A stretch of DNA of 64,000 bases, taken from contig FORK01000004.1 of NCBI GenBank assembly GCA_900113995.1, forward strand, positions 82,346 through 146,345, given 5' to 3'. Positions 1-8,896 of this stretch are shown piece after piece. This stretch comes from Ruminococcaceae bacterium D5 (GTDB taxonomy: Bacteria > Bacillota > Clostridia > Oscillospirales > Ruminococcaceae). The translations under genes were made by a program, and so were the position numbers. A model generated the notes under the pieces. That model was not told where the DNA came from. It worked only from the letters and a program-made list of their open reading frames with translations, and did not search any database. How positions within the stretch are numbered: position 1 is the first letter of the stretch; every line of letters starts with the position of its first letter.

Positions 1-859
1 ACCATTCAACCAAACCGCTTGTTTTGCTCAGCCGGTCCGGGGAAACCGTATGATGCAGCAAGCCCTGCCCCAGCGAGAGGGCGCTGTCCCCCAGGCCCAT
101 CGAAGTGATGTTGCCGCCCGCAGCCACAAAGCAGTCAATCCCGTTCGCGCCGTAAACATCCAGCCGGGCCGACAGGTTTTTTTGGTAATCCTCCTCCCGC
201 ATCACCGGGATTCCCCAGCTTTCCACCCGTTTCAGAATCGGGACAAATGCCTCTTCGTCAAAGACTCCTCCGCCGTTGTCCCGGTCCCCGCCGGGCGTGA
301 CCAGGGCGCTGTCGCGGGAAATCAGACCGTCGAGGAAAAGTCGGTGCGCCATGTCCGGGAAGGTCAGTTCAGGGCAGTTCGCTCCATAGGTCGAAGCGCC
401 GACCGATGAGATGTAAACAGCCTCCAGCTCCATCGCATCGCAGGCGCAGAGCACCGCAAGGTTCAAAGAGGGGAAGGACCCGGAAAATCCTGCGCCCACG
501 CGGTCGCCGGAACGCAGGCCCGCCTCGGAAAACATCCGCACCAGCAGCGCCGCCATATCCGGATCGGCGGCGGTGCGCTTTGCCTCGATCGAGCCAAGCG
601 TGGTGGTAATGTCGGTGTACTCCTCCCCGATCAAACCGGTCTTATGGAAATCCCCGGGAGAAAGCGGGAGGCCGAGCTCCTCCCGGTACCCCCGCACCGC
701 CTCCATACATCGCTCCATCCGCGCGCGGGCATCGAGCTGCAGGGCGTAACAGGCGCTCTGCCGGGCGTTCCCGCTGACGGAAACGAATCCGACTGCGGCC
801 GTCAATACGGCGAGAGCGGCGACGAGCAGACCCATGCGCCGCCCCTGCTTCCCCCTCAT
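1..859 (-). CDS. pgsW: Poly-gamma-glutamate system protein PgsW (3' end outside window)
   Basis: Reading from ATG at 859 down to the window edge gives about 286 residues without a stop. The protein begins with a short basic N-terminus and one hydrophobic segment (residues about 9-27), then a soluble domain with the motif VGAGFSGSFPSLN and a glycine-rich GANGIDCFVAAGGN stretch. This matches my recollection of PgsW-type proteins encoded next to pgsB and pgsC. Its ATG overlaps the pgsC stop (ATGA), so it is translationally coupled. The function of PgsW is not well established; a role in polymer handling at the membrane is inferred from the operon. The C-terminus is not visible. Confidence 0.75.
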   Translation of the reverse strand, partial: MRGKQGRRMGLLVAALAVLTAAVGFVSVSGNARQSACYALQLDARARMERCMEAVRGYREELGLPLSPGDFHKTGLIGEEYTDITTTLGSIEAKRTAADPDMAALLVRMFSEAGLRSGDRVGAGFSGSFPSLNLAVLCACDAMELEAVYISSVGASTYGANCPELTFPDMAHRLFLDGLISRDSALVTPGGDRDNGGGVFDEEAFVPILKRVESWGIPVMREEDYQKNLSARLDVYGANGIDCFVAAGGNITSMGLGDSALSLGQGLLHHTVSPDRLSKTSGLVEW

Positions 860-1323
860 CTTATCATGGCCGGAAGCACCGGCAGACCGAACCAGAGCAT
901 CACCAGCGCGAGAATTCCGGTCACGATTCCCAGCGAGAGAAGAGAGGGCCAAATTCCCTGCCGCTCGAATTCCTGTGCGATAATCCCCGGCACCAGGCAG
1001 CCGATCAGGCCGGGGGAGGCCCCGAGAAGGCCGCTTGCCTCGATGGCCAGATTGACCGCAAAGGACAGCAGGATCATGACCGCGAACCGTCTGCGCCCAT
1101 AGAGAATCATCCAGCGGGAGAGCAGCCGGGCAGCCGCCCATGTCAGCAATACAACAAACAGGGTGTAGGCGATCCGCGCAGGGGTTTGCAGGCAGAGCGC
1201 GAGGTAGCCCGAAACGATCAGTCCGGCAGGGGAAAAACCGGTCAGCTCATAAAACAGGATGCTCAGGACCACCCCGAGCAGCACGATATTATGGTACAAA
1301 GGGGGTTCCCTCCTTCCGGACAC
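856..1323 (-). CDS. pgsC: Poly-gamma-glutamate biosynthesis membrane protein PgsC/CapC
   Basis: A 155-residue, highly hydrophobic protein with about four to five membrane segments. The N-terminal region reads VLSILFYELTGFSPAGLIVSGYLAL, the typical opening of CapC/PgsC, the membrane partner of the PgsB ligase in poly-gamma-glutamate synthesis. Length fits the family (about 150 residues). The start lies 35 bp inside the 3' end of pgsB and the stop overlaps the next start, so the three genes form one tightly coupled minus-strand operon. No pgsA/capA export gene is visible in the window; it may lie beyond position 1. Confidence 0.88.
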   Translation of the reverse strand: MSGRREPPLYHNIVLLGVVLSILFYELTGFSPAGLIVSGYLALCLQTPARIAYTLFVVLLTWAAARLLSRWMILYGRRRFAVMILLSFAVNLAIEASGLLGASPGLIGCLVPGIIAQEFERQGIWPSLLSLGIVTGILALVMLWFGLPVLPAMIR

Positions 1324-2422
1324 GGGCCATCAGCGGATGTCCCTCGTTTGCAATGTTGCCTGCGGCAAAAATCACCGTATCTGCGCCCTGATCCGCAAGA
1401 GGAAGGGACGGCGCCCGCGTGAAGGACCGGATCAGCGGCGGGTTCGGCAGCCTGTGGAGCCTGCGCGCCGCCGCACCCCGAAAGGCCCCCATCAGCCAAA
1501 CCTCGTCGGGCGAGAGCCGCTGCGCAAGCAGCAGCATATGTTCGGTGCGGTAGCCGCGGTCCGGTCTGTTGTTGACGAGCAGAATCAGCCGCTTTTCGAA
1601 CAGACCGTTCTTTTCCGCAAGCATCCTCCAGACCCGCTCGCTCGAATCCGGGTCATTGATCGAAAGGCCGTTGATGAAAAGAGCGCCTCCCGGCAGGACA
1701 AAGAGAGACAGGGCATAGGGGTCCCGCTGATAATGCGCCATGCCTTCGAGCGCGGTTTTCCGGTCCACTCCAAGGCGCTCACAGACCGCGAGCGCCAGCG
1801 CGACGTTCTCCGGAAAATCGATTCCACCGGGAATCTCCCCCTCGGGCAGGGCCAACACCAGCTCGCTGCCCAGCGCGGCGGCGCGCCGCCCGATCGCGGC
1901 CGCATGGACGGCGTCGGCGGTGAAAACCACTCCGTTTTGGGGGACGGTCGAGCAGAGGGATTCACAGATTTCATCGAGGGTGGCCCCCATCTCATCGGTA
2001 TGGTCCAACCGGACGTTGGTGATTACCCCAAGGTCTGCCCGCACCATCCGGTGCTGCGAAAGATACTGAAGCGCAGGATCAACCGCCATGCATTCGGCAA
2101 CCAGAACCTCCGCTTTCTCTTTGGCGGCGCGGCGGAGAATTCTGAGCTGCTCCTTGATGTTGGCTCTGCCGTGCCGGATAATGGGGCGCTCGCCCCCGTT
2201 CACATCGATGGTCATCGCCAGACTGCCGGTGGTTTTACAGAAGACCCGGTATCCTCCGGCGCGAAGCCCGGCGTCGATCAGCCGGGAGACGGTGGATTTC
2301 CCGCGGGTTCCGTTCACATAGACCACATGGGAAATCTGCCGGCGGTCGCGCAGCGCGCGGACATTTTCCGCCGCCAGAAACGCAAGATATCCGAATGTGA
2401 GCAGAAGGATCAACAGGTTCAA
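1289..2422 (-). CDS. pgsB: Poly-gamma-glutamate synthase ligase PgsB/CapB
   Basis: A 377-residue Mur-ligase-like ATP-dependent amide ligase. After an N-terminal hydrophobic anchor (residues 1-20) comes the P-loop VNGTRGKSTVSRLI (about 33-46), diagnostic of PgsB/CapB, then NVRLDHTDEMG (about 136-146), which carries the conserved HxD region of Mur-type ligases. The family joins glutamates through gamma-carboxyl groups at the membrane with PgsC. It is the first gene of the pgsB-C-W operon. The product could be capsule, released polymer or a spore-associated polymer; the sequence does not decide. Confidence 0.9.
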   Translation of the reverse strand: MNLLILLLTFGYLAFLAAENVRALRDRRQISHVVYVNGTRGKSTVSRLIDAGLRAGGYRVFCKTTGSLAMTIDVNGGERPIIRHGRANIKEQLRILRRAAKEKAEVLVAECMAVDPALQYLSQHRMVRADLGVITNVRLDHTDEMGATLDEICESLCSTVPQNGVVFTADAVHAAAIGRRAAALGSELVLALPEGEIPGGIDFPENVALALAVCERLGVDRKTALEGMAHYQRDPYALSLFVLPGGALFINGLSINDPDSSERVWRMLAEKNGLFEKRLILLVNNRPDRGYRTEHMLLLAQRLSPDEVWLMGAFRGAAARRLHRLPNPPLIRSFTRAPSLPLADQGADTVIFAAGNIANEGHPLMARVRKEGTPFVP

Positions 2423-2889
2423 CGTGCTTCCCCCCTTCCCAATAAGTTTATCATAATGCGGCAGCTAAGAAAAGGCCAGAAAAAAATATGGAAAGAATCC
2501 GCGAATCTTTGCGGAATATGCCTTGCGGCGGGCCCGTCACAAAGCCCGCCGCAAAAGCATTGAAATGAAATTTTGAGGGGAGTGATTGCAGGCTAAAATC
2601 AGCCGGCAGTGCCGGAAGCCCATTGTGCCTGCCCGCCGGTACTCTTTGGCCTTCCAGATGAGAGAACCCGCGATCCCTGGCGCAAATCTCCAGAAAGTCC
2701 TTGGCCGAATTAAATCCGGACCCATGCGCAGAGCAAATCCGCCGTTCACAGACGGATATTTGAAGAATTTTTTTAAGAAACAGACCCCCCAAAACCAAAA
2801 ATCTCCTTTATTTTCTCCCAAACAAACCTAAATTTGTCCCTTCCCGCATAGGATTGCAGTAAAGACAACTCAAAGGGGAGGGCAACTGT
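2423..2889. other. Intergenic region between divergent pgsB and spoIIID
   Basis: No convincing gene. It holds an 11-bp perfect hairpin (arms 2523-2533 and 2544-2554, GC-rich) without a clear T-run, and an A/T-rich stretch near 2760-2835 before spoIIID. Minus-strand reading frames here lack a good ribosome site. A CATAGGAT element near 2850 weakly resembles a sigma-E minus-10 box but no convincing minus-35 was seen. Confidence 0.5.
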
Positions 2890-3159
2890 GTGAAAGGCTT
2901 GCCAGAGGAGCGTGCGATCCAGCTCGCTCAGTATATTATCGAACACAACGCCACGGTGCGTCAGGCGGCGAAGGCTTTTTCGGTAAGTAAATCAACGGTA
3001 CATAAGGACGTGAGTGAACGTCTGCGACTGCTTTCTCCCTCCCTGTTCGAGCAGTGCAGGGCGGTGCTTGAGATAAACAAACTACAGCGCCATATTCGGG
3101 GCGGGTTGGCAACCCGGGAAAAATATGCTCGAATTCGTGCCGTTGATCACCTCCACTAA
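2890..3159 (+). CDS. spoIIID: Sporulation transcriptional regulator SpoIIID
   Basis: An 89-residue DNA-binding protein of the mother cell. It carries a central helix-turn-helix (AAKAFSVSKSTVHKDVSERL, about residues 22-41) and a basic tail, matching SpoIIID in length and sequence. SpoIIID follows sigma-E and switches mother-cell genes on or off during engulfment. The start is GTG, preceded by a strong AAAGGGGAGGG ribosome site at 2872-2882. It is monocistronic and ends at a perfect terminator. The presence of this gene shows the host is an endospore former. Confidence 0.95.
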   Translation: MKGLPEERAIQLAQYIIEHNATVRQAAKAFSVSKSTVHKDVSERLRLLSPSLFEQCRAVLEINKLQRHIRGGLATREKYARIRAVDHLH

Positions 3160-3165
3160 TGCAGA

Positions 3166-3228
3166 AGCAGAAGGACCCTTTGCAGGGGCGGCGAACCGGC
3201 CGCATTCCCTGCAAAGGGTCCTTCTGCT
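3166..3228. terminator. Bidirectional terminator between spoIIID and the XRE gene
   Basis: A perfect 22-bp stem (3166-3187 with 3207-3228) with an inner smaller stem in its 19-nt loop. It lies between the convergent spoIIID and the XRE-family gene and can serve both; T-runs are short. Confidence 0.8.
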
Positions 3229-3230
3229 GA

Positions 3231-4457
3231 TTATTTCCGTTTCACGGGGTCATAGTCCGGCTGTATGGCGTCGTAGTGGTCGGCTTCCAGCCATCCGCGT
3301 TCATCCGCCCGGATATCAAAGCCGACGGCAAGCATATATTGATCCCGTCCGAGGCTGTCAACTACATGGAGTGCAAGATCGAGAGCGTCTCCGTCGGCAA
3401 GTTCCACTGCCTGATGCAGTTCAATCGATCGGTCGAGTTCCTTGAAAAGTCCTGTTGGAAGCTCCACCGGCTCGATGTAGACCGCCTCTCCGTTGCGCAG
3501 GATTTCCAGCTGCGCTGAAACCGGCTCGGCCGACTGTTCGCTGCCGGGAAAAATCTGTACCCGCGCCGAGCCGTCAAAGGCGCAGCTTCCGTCTTTCCTC
3601 TGGTATCCGAAGCTTCCCTGCCAGTCGCACCAGAGGTCAAGCCCTGTTTGTACCCGCAGATTTCCGATCGTCTCCAACAGCTGCACCTGGCGTTCCCCAT
3701 CCTTTTCCAGACGGATGCTCAGCTTCAGCTCCTGTTCGAGATCGTAGGGAAGCTCAATCCAGGCACAATAGCGTCCCGACGCCTCCTGCGAGGCGGCTGA
3801 GACATATGAGCCGCCTTCCTCTGTCTCAGCGGCAAACTCCGCCTTTGTCCCATCCACGGCCCGTTTCGGCACCGCCCAAATGGCAAGGGTAACGGTTCGG
3901 GCCTCCCGGTCATACGCCTCGAGGCGGTACCCCCAGTCAGCGATAAGGCTGTTTTCTTTCTCGATCAAATCCGCAAGCTGCCAGGTCAGGCTGTTGATCT
4001 GGGACGAAAGCTCGCTTTTCATCCCCCACAAATTATTCTCAACCTTTTGAACCCGGGCGGAAAGCCGTTCAAATTGTCCCCGCACCGCCCAAGCCAAAGA
4101 TACGACCGCCAAAGCCAGACAGACAAGCTGCCACCTCTTGAGCCGACGCGGCGGTGTTTTCTTCTCCAGCTCGGAAACGTACCTTCCCACAATCTCCTCG
4201 ACAGCGGCAAGCTCCCGTTCCGAAAGCGTCTCCCCGTCCGCGCTGCCCTCTTTCTTCTCCTCCTCAATTCCGAGCAGGGCGCCCAGCGGGATGCCGAACA
4301 GTCTGCTTAATGCAATGAGCTTTTCCAACTCGGGCACCGCGGCGTCTCCCTCCCATTTGGAGATCGCCTGCCGCGATACGCCCAGCCGCTCCCCCAGCAC
4401 CTCCTGTGAGATTCCGGCAGCCCGCCGCCCGGCGGAAATTCGCTCTCCCAGCGTCAT
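3231..4457 (-). CDS. Membrane-anchored XRE-family regulator with extracytoplasmic domain
   Basis: A 408-residue protein. Start ATG 4457 is chosen for its AAAGGAGG ribosome site; an upstream in-frame start lacks one. Residues about 4-58 form a Cro/C1-type helix-turn-helix (ISQEVLGERLGVSRQAISKWE). A single membrane helix near 110-127 (WQLVCLALAVVSLAWAV) is followed by a coiled coil and then about 250 residues predicted to be outside the cell, beta-rich and without a family I recognise. This is the layout of a one-component transmembrane regulator. The gene is convergent with spoIIID and divergent from sigG. A role in sporulation is suggested only by its neighbours. Confidence 0.8.
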   Translation of the reverse strand: MTLGERISAGRRAAGISQEVLGERLGVSRQAISKWEGDAAVPELEKLIALSRLFGIPLGALLGIEEEKKEGSADGETLSERELAAVEEIVGRYVSELEKKTPPRRLKRWQLVCLALAVVSLAWAVRGQFERLSARVQKVENNLWGMKSELSSQINSLTWQLADLIEKENSLIADWGYRLEAYDREARTVTLAIWAVPKRAVDGTKAEFAAETEEGGSYVSAASQEASGRYCAWIELPYDLEQELKLSIRLEKDGERQVQLLETIGNLRVQTGLDLWCDWQGSFGYQRKDGSCAFDGSARVQIFPGSEQSAEPVSAQLEILRNGEAVYIEPVELPTGLFKELDRSIELHQAVELADGDALDLALHVVDSLGRDQYMLAVGFDIRADERGWLEADHYDAIQPDYDPVKRK

Positions 4458-4493
4458 TGGCGTCCGCCTCCTTTCGAGTGCCATCTTAACAGA

Positions 4494-4793
4494 TTTGAGC
4501 CGTCCTGCCAACCATCTGAGGAGAGCGGTTTGTCAACCGGTGGTTGCACTTCGCATTCTTATGCGGTTTCCGGCAATTTGACAGGGCGTACAAAACAGTT
4601 GGAAGCTGACTGCCCGCAAAGCGCCCGGCCCATACGCAAAAGGTTTGAGCCATTCTCCAACCATCCGGGGAGAGCGGTTTGTCAGCCGAAGGTCGTGCTC
4701 CACATTCTTATGCGGTTTCCAGCATTTTGGCAGGATGTGCGAAAAATATTGGAAGCTGATTGCCCGCAAAGCGCCCGGCCCATACTCAAGAGC
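4494..4793. repeat. Two tandem copies of a 150-bp unit upstream of sigG
   Basis: Unit 1 (4494-4643) and unit 2 (4644-4793) align along their full length at roughly 80% identity by eye, with one small indel. Both begin TTTGAGCC, contain GAGAGCGGTTTGTCA and CATTCTTATGCGGTTTCC, and end in GCCCGCAAAGCGCCCGGCC. The pair fills the gap between the divergent XRE gene and sigG, so it probably carries duplicated regulatory DNA. Confidence 0.85.
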
Positions 4794-4817
4794 AGTGAAT
4801 CAAAGCGAGGTGGGCGG

Positions 4818-5588
4818 ATGAATTTTAACAAGGTGGAAATCTGCGGGGTAGATACCTCGAAGCTGCCGGTCATCAGCGAGAAGGAGAAGCTCGATCTAAT
4901 GCGCCGCGCCAAAGAAGGGGACGCTGCGGCGCGGGATCGAATGATTGCCAGCAACCTGCGTCTGGTGCTTTCAGTCGTTCAGAAATTTGCCAACCGGGGA
5001 GAAAATCCCGACGATCTGTTTCAGGTTGGCTGCATCGGGCTCATTAAGGCGATCGACCATTTTGATCCCACTCTGGAGGTGCGGTTCTCCACCTATGGGG
5101 TGCCGATGATTATCGGGGAAATCCGGCGGTACCTGCGGGACAACAACGCCGTGCGGGTCAGCCGCTCGATGCGGGATACCGCCTACAAGGCACTGCAGGT
5201 GCGGGAAAGGCTGCTGGGAGAGAACCTCGTGGAACCGACCGTTGAACAGATTGCAAAGGAAATGGGGGCGCGCCGCCAGGAGGTTGTCGCCGCGCTGGAA
5301 GCGATTGTCGAACCCATTTCTCTGTATGAACCGATCTATTCGGATGGCGGCGATCCGATCTTTGTGATGGACCAGATCGGAGATCCAGGCACCGACGGGG
5401 ACTGGCTCGACGAGATCTCCTTTCGGGAGGCCATCGCCGCGCTGGCCGAACGTGAAAAGAAAATTCTCTCGCTGCGGTTTGTCGTCGGAAAAACCCAGAT
5501 GGAGGTCGCCCGCGAGGTCGGCATCAGTCAGGCACAGGTATCCCGTCTCGAAAAGGGCGCGCTGGAAAAGATTAAGAAACGGATGTGA
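4818..5588 (+). CDS. sigG: Forespore RNA polymerase sigma factor SigG
   Basis: A 256-residue sporulation sigma factor directing late forespore transcription after engulfment. The N-terminus NKVEICGVDTSKLPV is the SigG signature. It is followed by region 2 (DDLFQVGCIGLIKAIDHF, GVPMIIGEIRRYLRDNN), region 3, and region 4 with helix-turn-helix MEVAREVGISQAQVSRLE. Start ATG 4818 follows GCGAGGTGGGCGG. A longer in-frame extension into the tandem repeat is rejected because SigG proteins begin here. Unlike many relatives it is not preceded by spoIIGA-sigE. Confidence 0.96.
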   Translation: MNFNKVEICGVDTSKLPVISEKEKLDLMRRAKEGDAAARDRMIASNLRLVLSVVQKFANRGENPDDLFQVGCIGLIKAIDHFDPTLEVRFSTYGVPMIIGEIRRYLRDNNAVRVSRSMRDTAYKALQVRERLLGENLVEPTVEQIAKEMGARRQEVVAALEAIVEPISLYEPIYSDGGDPIFVMDQIGDPGTDGDWLDEISFREAIAALAEREKKILSLRFVVGKTQMEVAREVGISQAQVSRLEKGALEKIKKRM

Positions 5589-5700
5589 CGGACGCCGAAG
5601 CGGCACCCGGGTCTTTCGATCCATCCGTTCGGACATGCGGCGGCTCGGAAGAGTCCCGGCCCGATTCTTTGTCCTGACGCCCTTCGTCCCGTTTGGATAC

Positions 5701-5744
5701 GCGGCGGCGCGCTGCGGATGAGTTCATCCGCAGCGCGCCGCCGC
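5701..5744. terminator. Bidirectional terminator between sigG and the kinase-like gene
   Basis: A perfect 20-bp GC-rich stem (5701-5720 with 5725-5744) closed by a four-base AGTT loop, between convergent genes. Confidence 0.85.
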
Positions 5745-5748
5745 ATTG

Positions 5749-6855
5749 TTACAGTTTTGGGACTCCGCAGCTGTCCGACAAAATGACATGCACCAGCGAG
5801 AAGCGGTCGCGCAGCAGGTCAAGGACCGGTTCGGGGCTTTTGAGCAGCAGTCTGCCGGGGGAAAGCAGGGGCAGTCCAACCGCCACCGTCGTGCCTTCCC
5901 CTTCCTGCGAGGTAATGGCGAAGGAGCCGCCGTGCTGGGAGATCACATGCCGCGCTACGGCGAGGCCCAGTCCGCTGCCCGCATAGGGCATTCCATCGGG
6001 GTCGTGGGAGAAGAAAGGCTCGCACACCCGGTCGAGCACCTCCCGGGGAATGCCGAGCCCGCGGTCGGAAATGGACAGCCGCGCCTGATTCTCCCCTTTT
6101 TCGAGCAGAATTTCAATCCGGTTGCCCTCCCGCGTAAAGCGGCAGGAATTGGAGATCATATGCAGCAGAGCGTGGGAAAGCCGCCGCTCGTCCGCGCGGA
6201 TATAAACCGGCTCTTCCGGAAGGATCAGATCCATCGGAATCCCGATGGTTCGAGTCAGCATCCGGGCGGCCTCCCCCAGCTGCGTAAGCAGCGCACCGAG
6301 GTCAAGCATCTCGGGGCAGAAGGGCCGCTTCCCCAGCGTATCCTGAAGGTAGGCGTTAAAATCCATTGAAAATCGCAGCATCTGGTAGCTGCTGCGGTTC
6401 ATCTGCTCAATCAGCTCCGAAAGGCGGCCGCCCGGTTCCGTTTCAGGCAGGTGTGCCATCGCAAACAGGCTGGTAAAGATATTCGACAGGGGAGTATTGA
6501 GCTGGTTTGTGATCGTCGCGGCAAGGAAATCGGCGGGCCGTCCGCCCGCGTCGTGCAGATCGTCCGCCAGGACCCCTATCGTCACAAGATAGCCCTCCCC
6601 TTCCAGCGGAGCGAAGCAGAAGCCAATCCGGGTGATTCCGGCCAGCTCAATGGTGTGGGCGCCCTCCGCCGAGGACACCTCGCTGAGCTGTGCCTCGGAA
6701 AAAAGCAGCGAAAGTCCGCCGGGGAGAGACAAAACCGGATAGCAGGAAAGCGCCGCGGGATTCGCCCAGAGAATATTCATCTCCCGGTCGACTGCAAGCG
6801 CCGAACTGGGCGAATCACGATAGAGCGCCTGAAGCGTCTCTAAAACTTCCTTCAT
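5749..6855 (-). CDS. PAS/HATPase histidine-kinase-like protein lacking the phosphoacceptor His
   Basis: A 368-residue soluble protein. Start ATG 6855 lies 10 nt after GGGAGG; the ATG at 6864 is too close to that site. A PAS-like N-terminus (about 10-110) precedes a dimerisation helix reading ATITNQLNTPLSNI. The family motif here is SHELRTPL, so Asn117 (codon 6505-6507, AAC) stands where the phosphorylated His should be. The ATPase part looks intact: N box (LLHMISNSCRFT), G1 (DRGLGIP) and G2 (GSGLGLAVARHV). No response regulator is adjacent. It may be a pseudokinase, an ATP-dependent sensor or a phosphatase. The link to sigG is positional only. Confidence 0.85.
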   Translation of the reverse strand: MKEVLETLQALYRDSPSSALAVDREMNILWANPAALSCYPVLSLPGGLSLLFSEAQLSEVSSAEGAHTIELAGITRIGFCFAPLEGEGYLVTIGVLADDLHDAGGRPADFLAATITNQLNTPLSNIFTSLFAMAHLPETEPGGRLSELIEQMNRSSYQMLRFSMDFNAYLQDTLGKRPFCPEMLDLGALLTQLGEAARMLTRTIGIPMDLILPEEPVYIRADERRLSHALLHMISNSCRFTREGNRIEILLEKGENQARLSISDRGLGIPREVLDRVCEPFFSHDPDGMPYAGSGLGLAVARHVISQHGGSFAITSQEGEGTTVAVGLPLLSPGRLLLKSPEPVLDLLRDRFSLVHVILSDSCGVPKL

Positions 6856-7075
6856 GTTGATCATTCCTCCCTCTGCCGGGCATACGGTATCTCATCTTTC
6901 AAAATTTTATTCACGCTATTTTTTAATAGTAGCATTCTTTCGGCCGAAAAACAACAAAATTCGATTAGTTTCGACATTTTCCTTTTTTTGTAAAAATATT
7001 TCGTAATCACGTGGAAATGGCTTCCGCGAAAAACGGTATATTTTGTGCACCATTCATCAAAATGGATCGTCTCTA

Positions 7076-7104
7076 TTGTTATTTCCTTAAATTTGTGATA
7101 TAAA
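7076..7104 (+). promoter_or_regulatory. Sigma-A type promoter for gap
   Basis: TTGTTA (7076-7081), a 17-bp spacer and TATAAA (7099-7104), about 48 bp upstream of the gap start. The upstream 150 bp is A/T-rich, typical of a strong promoter. Confidence 0.6.
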
Positions 7105-7137
7105 ATACGCGATCAGAGAAGGAAAAAAGCACCTTGA

Positions 7138-8184
<1,047 letters not shown>

Positions 8185-8215
8185 GCTCTCCTCTTTTTCC
8201 CTCTTTTTCATATCT

Positions 8216-8257
8216 GGCAAGGCCCGTCAAAAGCAGATGCTTTTGACGGGCCTTGCC
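8216..8257 (+). terminator. Rho-independent terminator of gap
   Basis: A perfect 19-bp stem (8216-8234 with 8239-8257), four-base loop AGAT, followed by a pyrimidine-rich tract. Confidence 0.88.
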
Positions 8258-8291
8258 GCTTTCCCCTTTTCCTCCTAAAAATATTTTAGCG

Positions 8292-8342
8292 ACTAAATGT
8301 TAAATTTACAATGTAAATTTTTAATGTATTTTATCATTTAGT
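8292..8342 (+). promoter_or_regulatory. Nested dyads upstream of the small RHH-like gene
   Basis: An outer inverted repeat ACTAAATG (8292-8299) with CATTTAGT (8335-8342) encloses AAATTTAC (8302-8309) with GTAAATTT (8313-8320). TATAAT lies just downstream at 8350-8355. Such paired dyads are plausible operators for a ribbon-helix-helix autorepressor. Confidence 0.45.
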
Positions 8343-8384
8343 TTTAACATATAATACAAATGTGATTTCAAGGGAGGGGGAGGC

Positions 8385-8582
8385 ATGTTCATGTCTTTTA
8401 AGATCAGGGACACAAAAAACAAAGCCAATGCTCGTTATAAAACAATCTACCTCTCACTTGATACTATTAAGAAAATTGACGCCATCGCCGCCGAAAACAA
8501 CACCAGTTTTAACAACATCGTCGTCAGCATGATCGAATACTGTCTGGAGGATGAAGCGAATAAAAATTCAGCCAAAGAATGA
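8385..8582 (+). CDS. Small ribbon-helix-helix-like protein
   Basis: A 65-residue basic protein; a strong AGGGAGGGGGAGG site precedes ATG 8385, and ATG 8391 is also possible. The centre reads YKTIYLSLDTIKKIDAIAAENNTSFNNIVVSMIEYCLE: a beta-strand with alternating residues followed by two helices, as in CopG/Arc-type DNA-binding proteins. No toxin gene follows. The A/T-rich codon use and upstream region differ from the GC-rich neighbours. It may be an orphan autoregulator or a remnant next to the island. The fold is inferred by eye. Confidence 0.6.
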   Translation: MFMSFKIRDTKNKANARYKTIYLSLDTIKKIDAIAAENNTSFNNIVVSMIEYCLEDEANKNSAKE

Positions 8583-8848
8583 TTGCTCCGCTCACCCTTG
8601 AGCAAAACCATACGCGGAACATATGCTTCGCCCCGCCCCCAAGAAGGCGTGATACCGGCTCGCCGCACAAGATATATGGAACAATTTTTTATTTGCACTA
8701 CACCCAACGCAACTTCTAAAGCAGTGATTCCATCTTCTTTCACCTCTTACCTTTCCTGATTTACAACCGTTTCGCCACATTTATCCCCGTCGGCGAACGT
8801 ATCCCCATTGTCCGCCGGCGCACCGGCGGCGGTCCCGGCCGCAACTGC

Positions 8849-8876
8849 AAAAGGCCCGCGCGATGCGTGGGCCTTT
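8849..8876 (-). terminator. Terminator of the dehydratase operon (probable hybrid at island boundary)
   Basis: AAAGGCCCGCGC (8850-8861), loop GAT, then GCGTGGGCCTTT (8865-8876), one non-Watson-Crick pair. The left arm would pair perfectly with GCGCGGGCCTTTT at 19166-19178, which suggests an ancestral nfnB terminator split by an insertion. Confidence 0.7.
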
Positions 8877-8882
8877 CCTGAT
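8863..8882. repeat. Left 20-bp direct repeat of the genomic island (candidate attL)
   Basis: ATGCGTGGGCCTTTCCTGAT matches 19164-19183 with two differences. It sits inside a terminator stem at the left edge of the segment carrying the recombinase. Confidence 0.5.
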
Positions 8883-8896
8883 TCTTATTTGGCGGG

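Noticed and set aside
2451..2798. Minus-strand open frame of 115 codons between pgsB and spoIIID
   Set aside because: No ribosome site, no recognisable protein, and codon use unlike the neighbours.
4494..4793. CRISPR-like direct repeat
   Set aside because: Only two long, adjacent, diverged units without spacers; no cas genes in the window.
4530..4817. In-frame extension of sigG through the tandem repeat, giving 352 residues
   Set aside because: SigG proteins begin with the KVEICGVDTSKLP block; ATG 4818 has a ribosome site, and the extension is repeat DNA.
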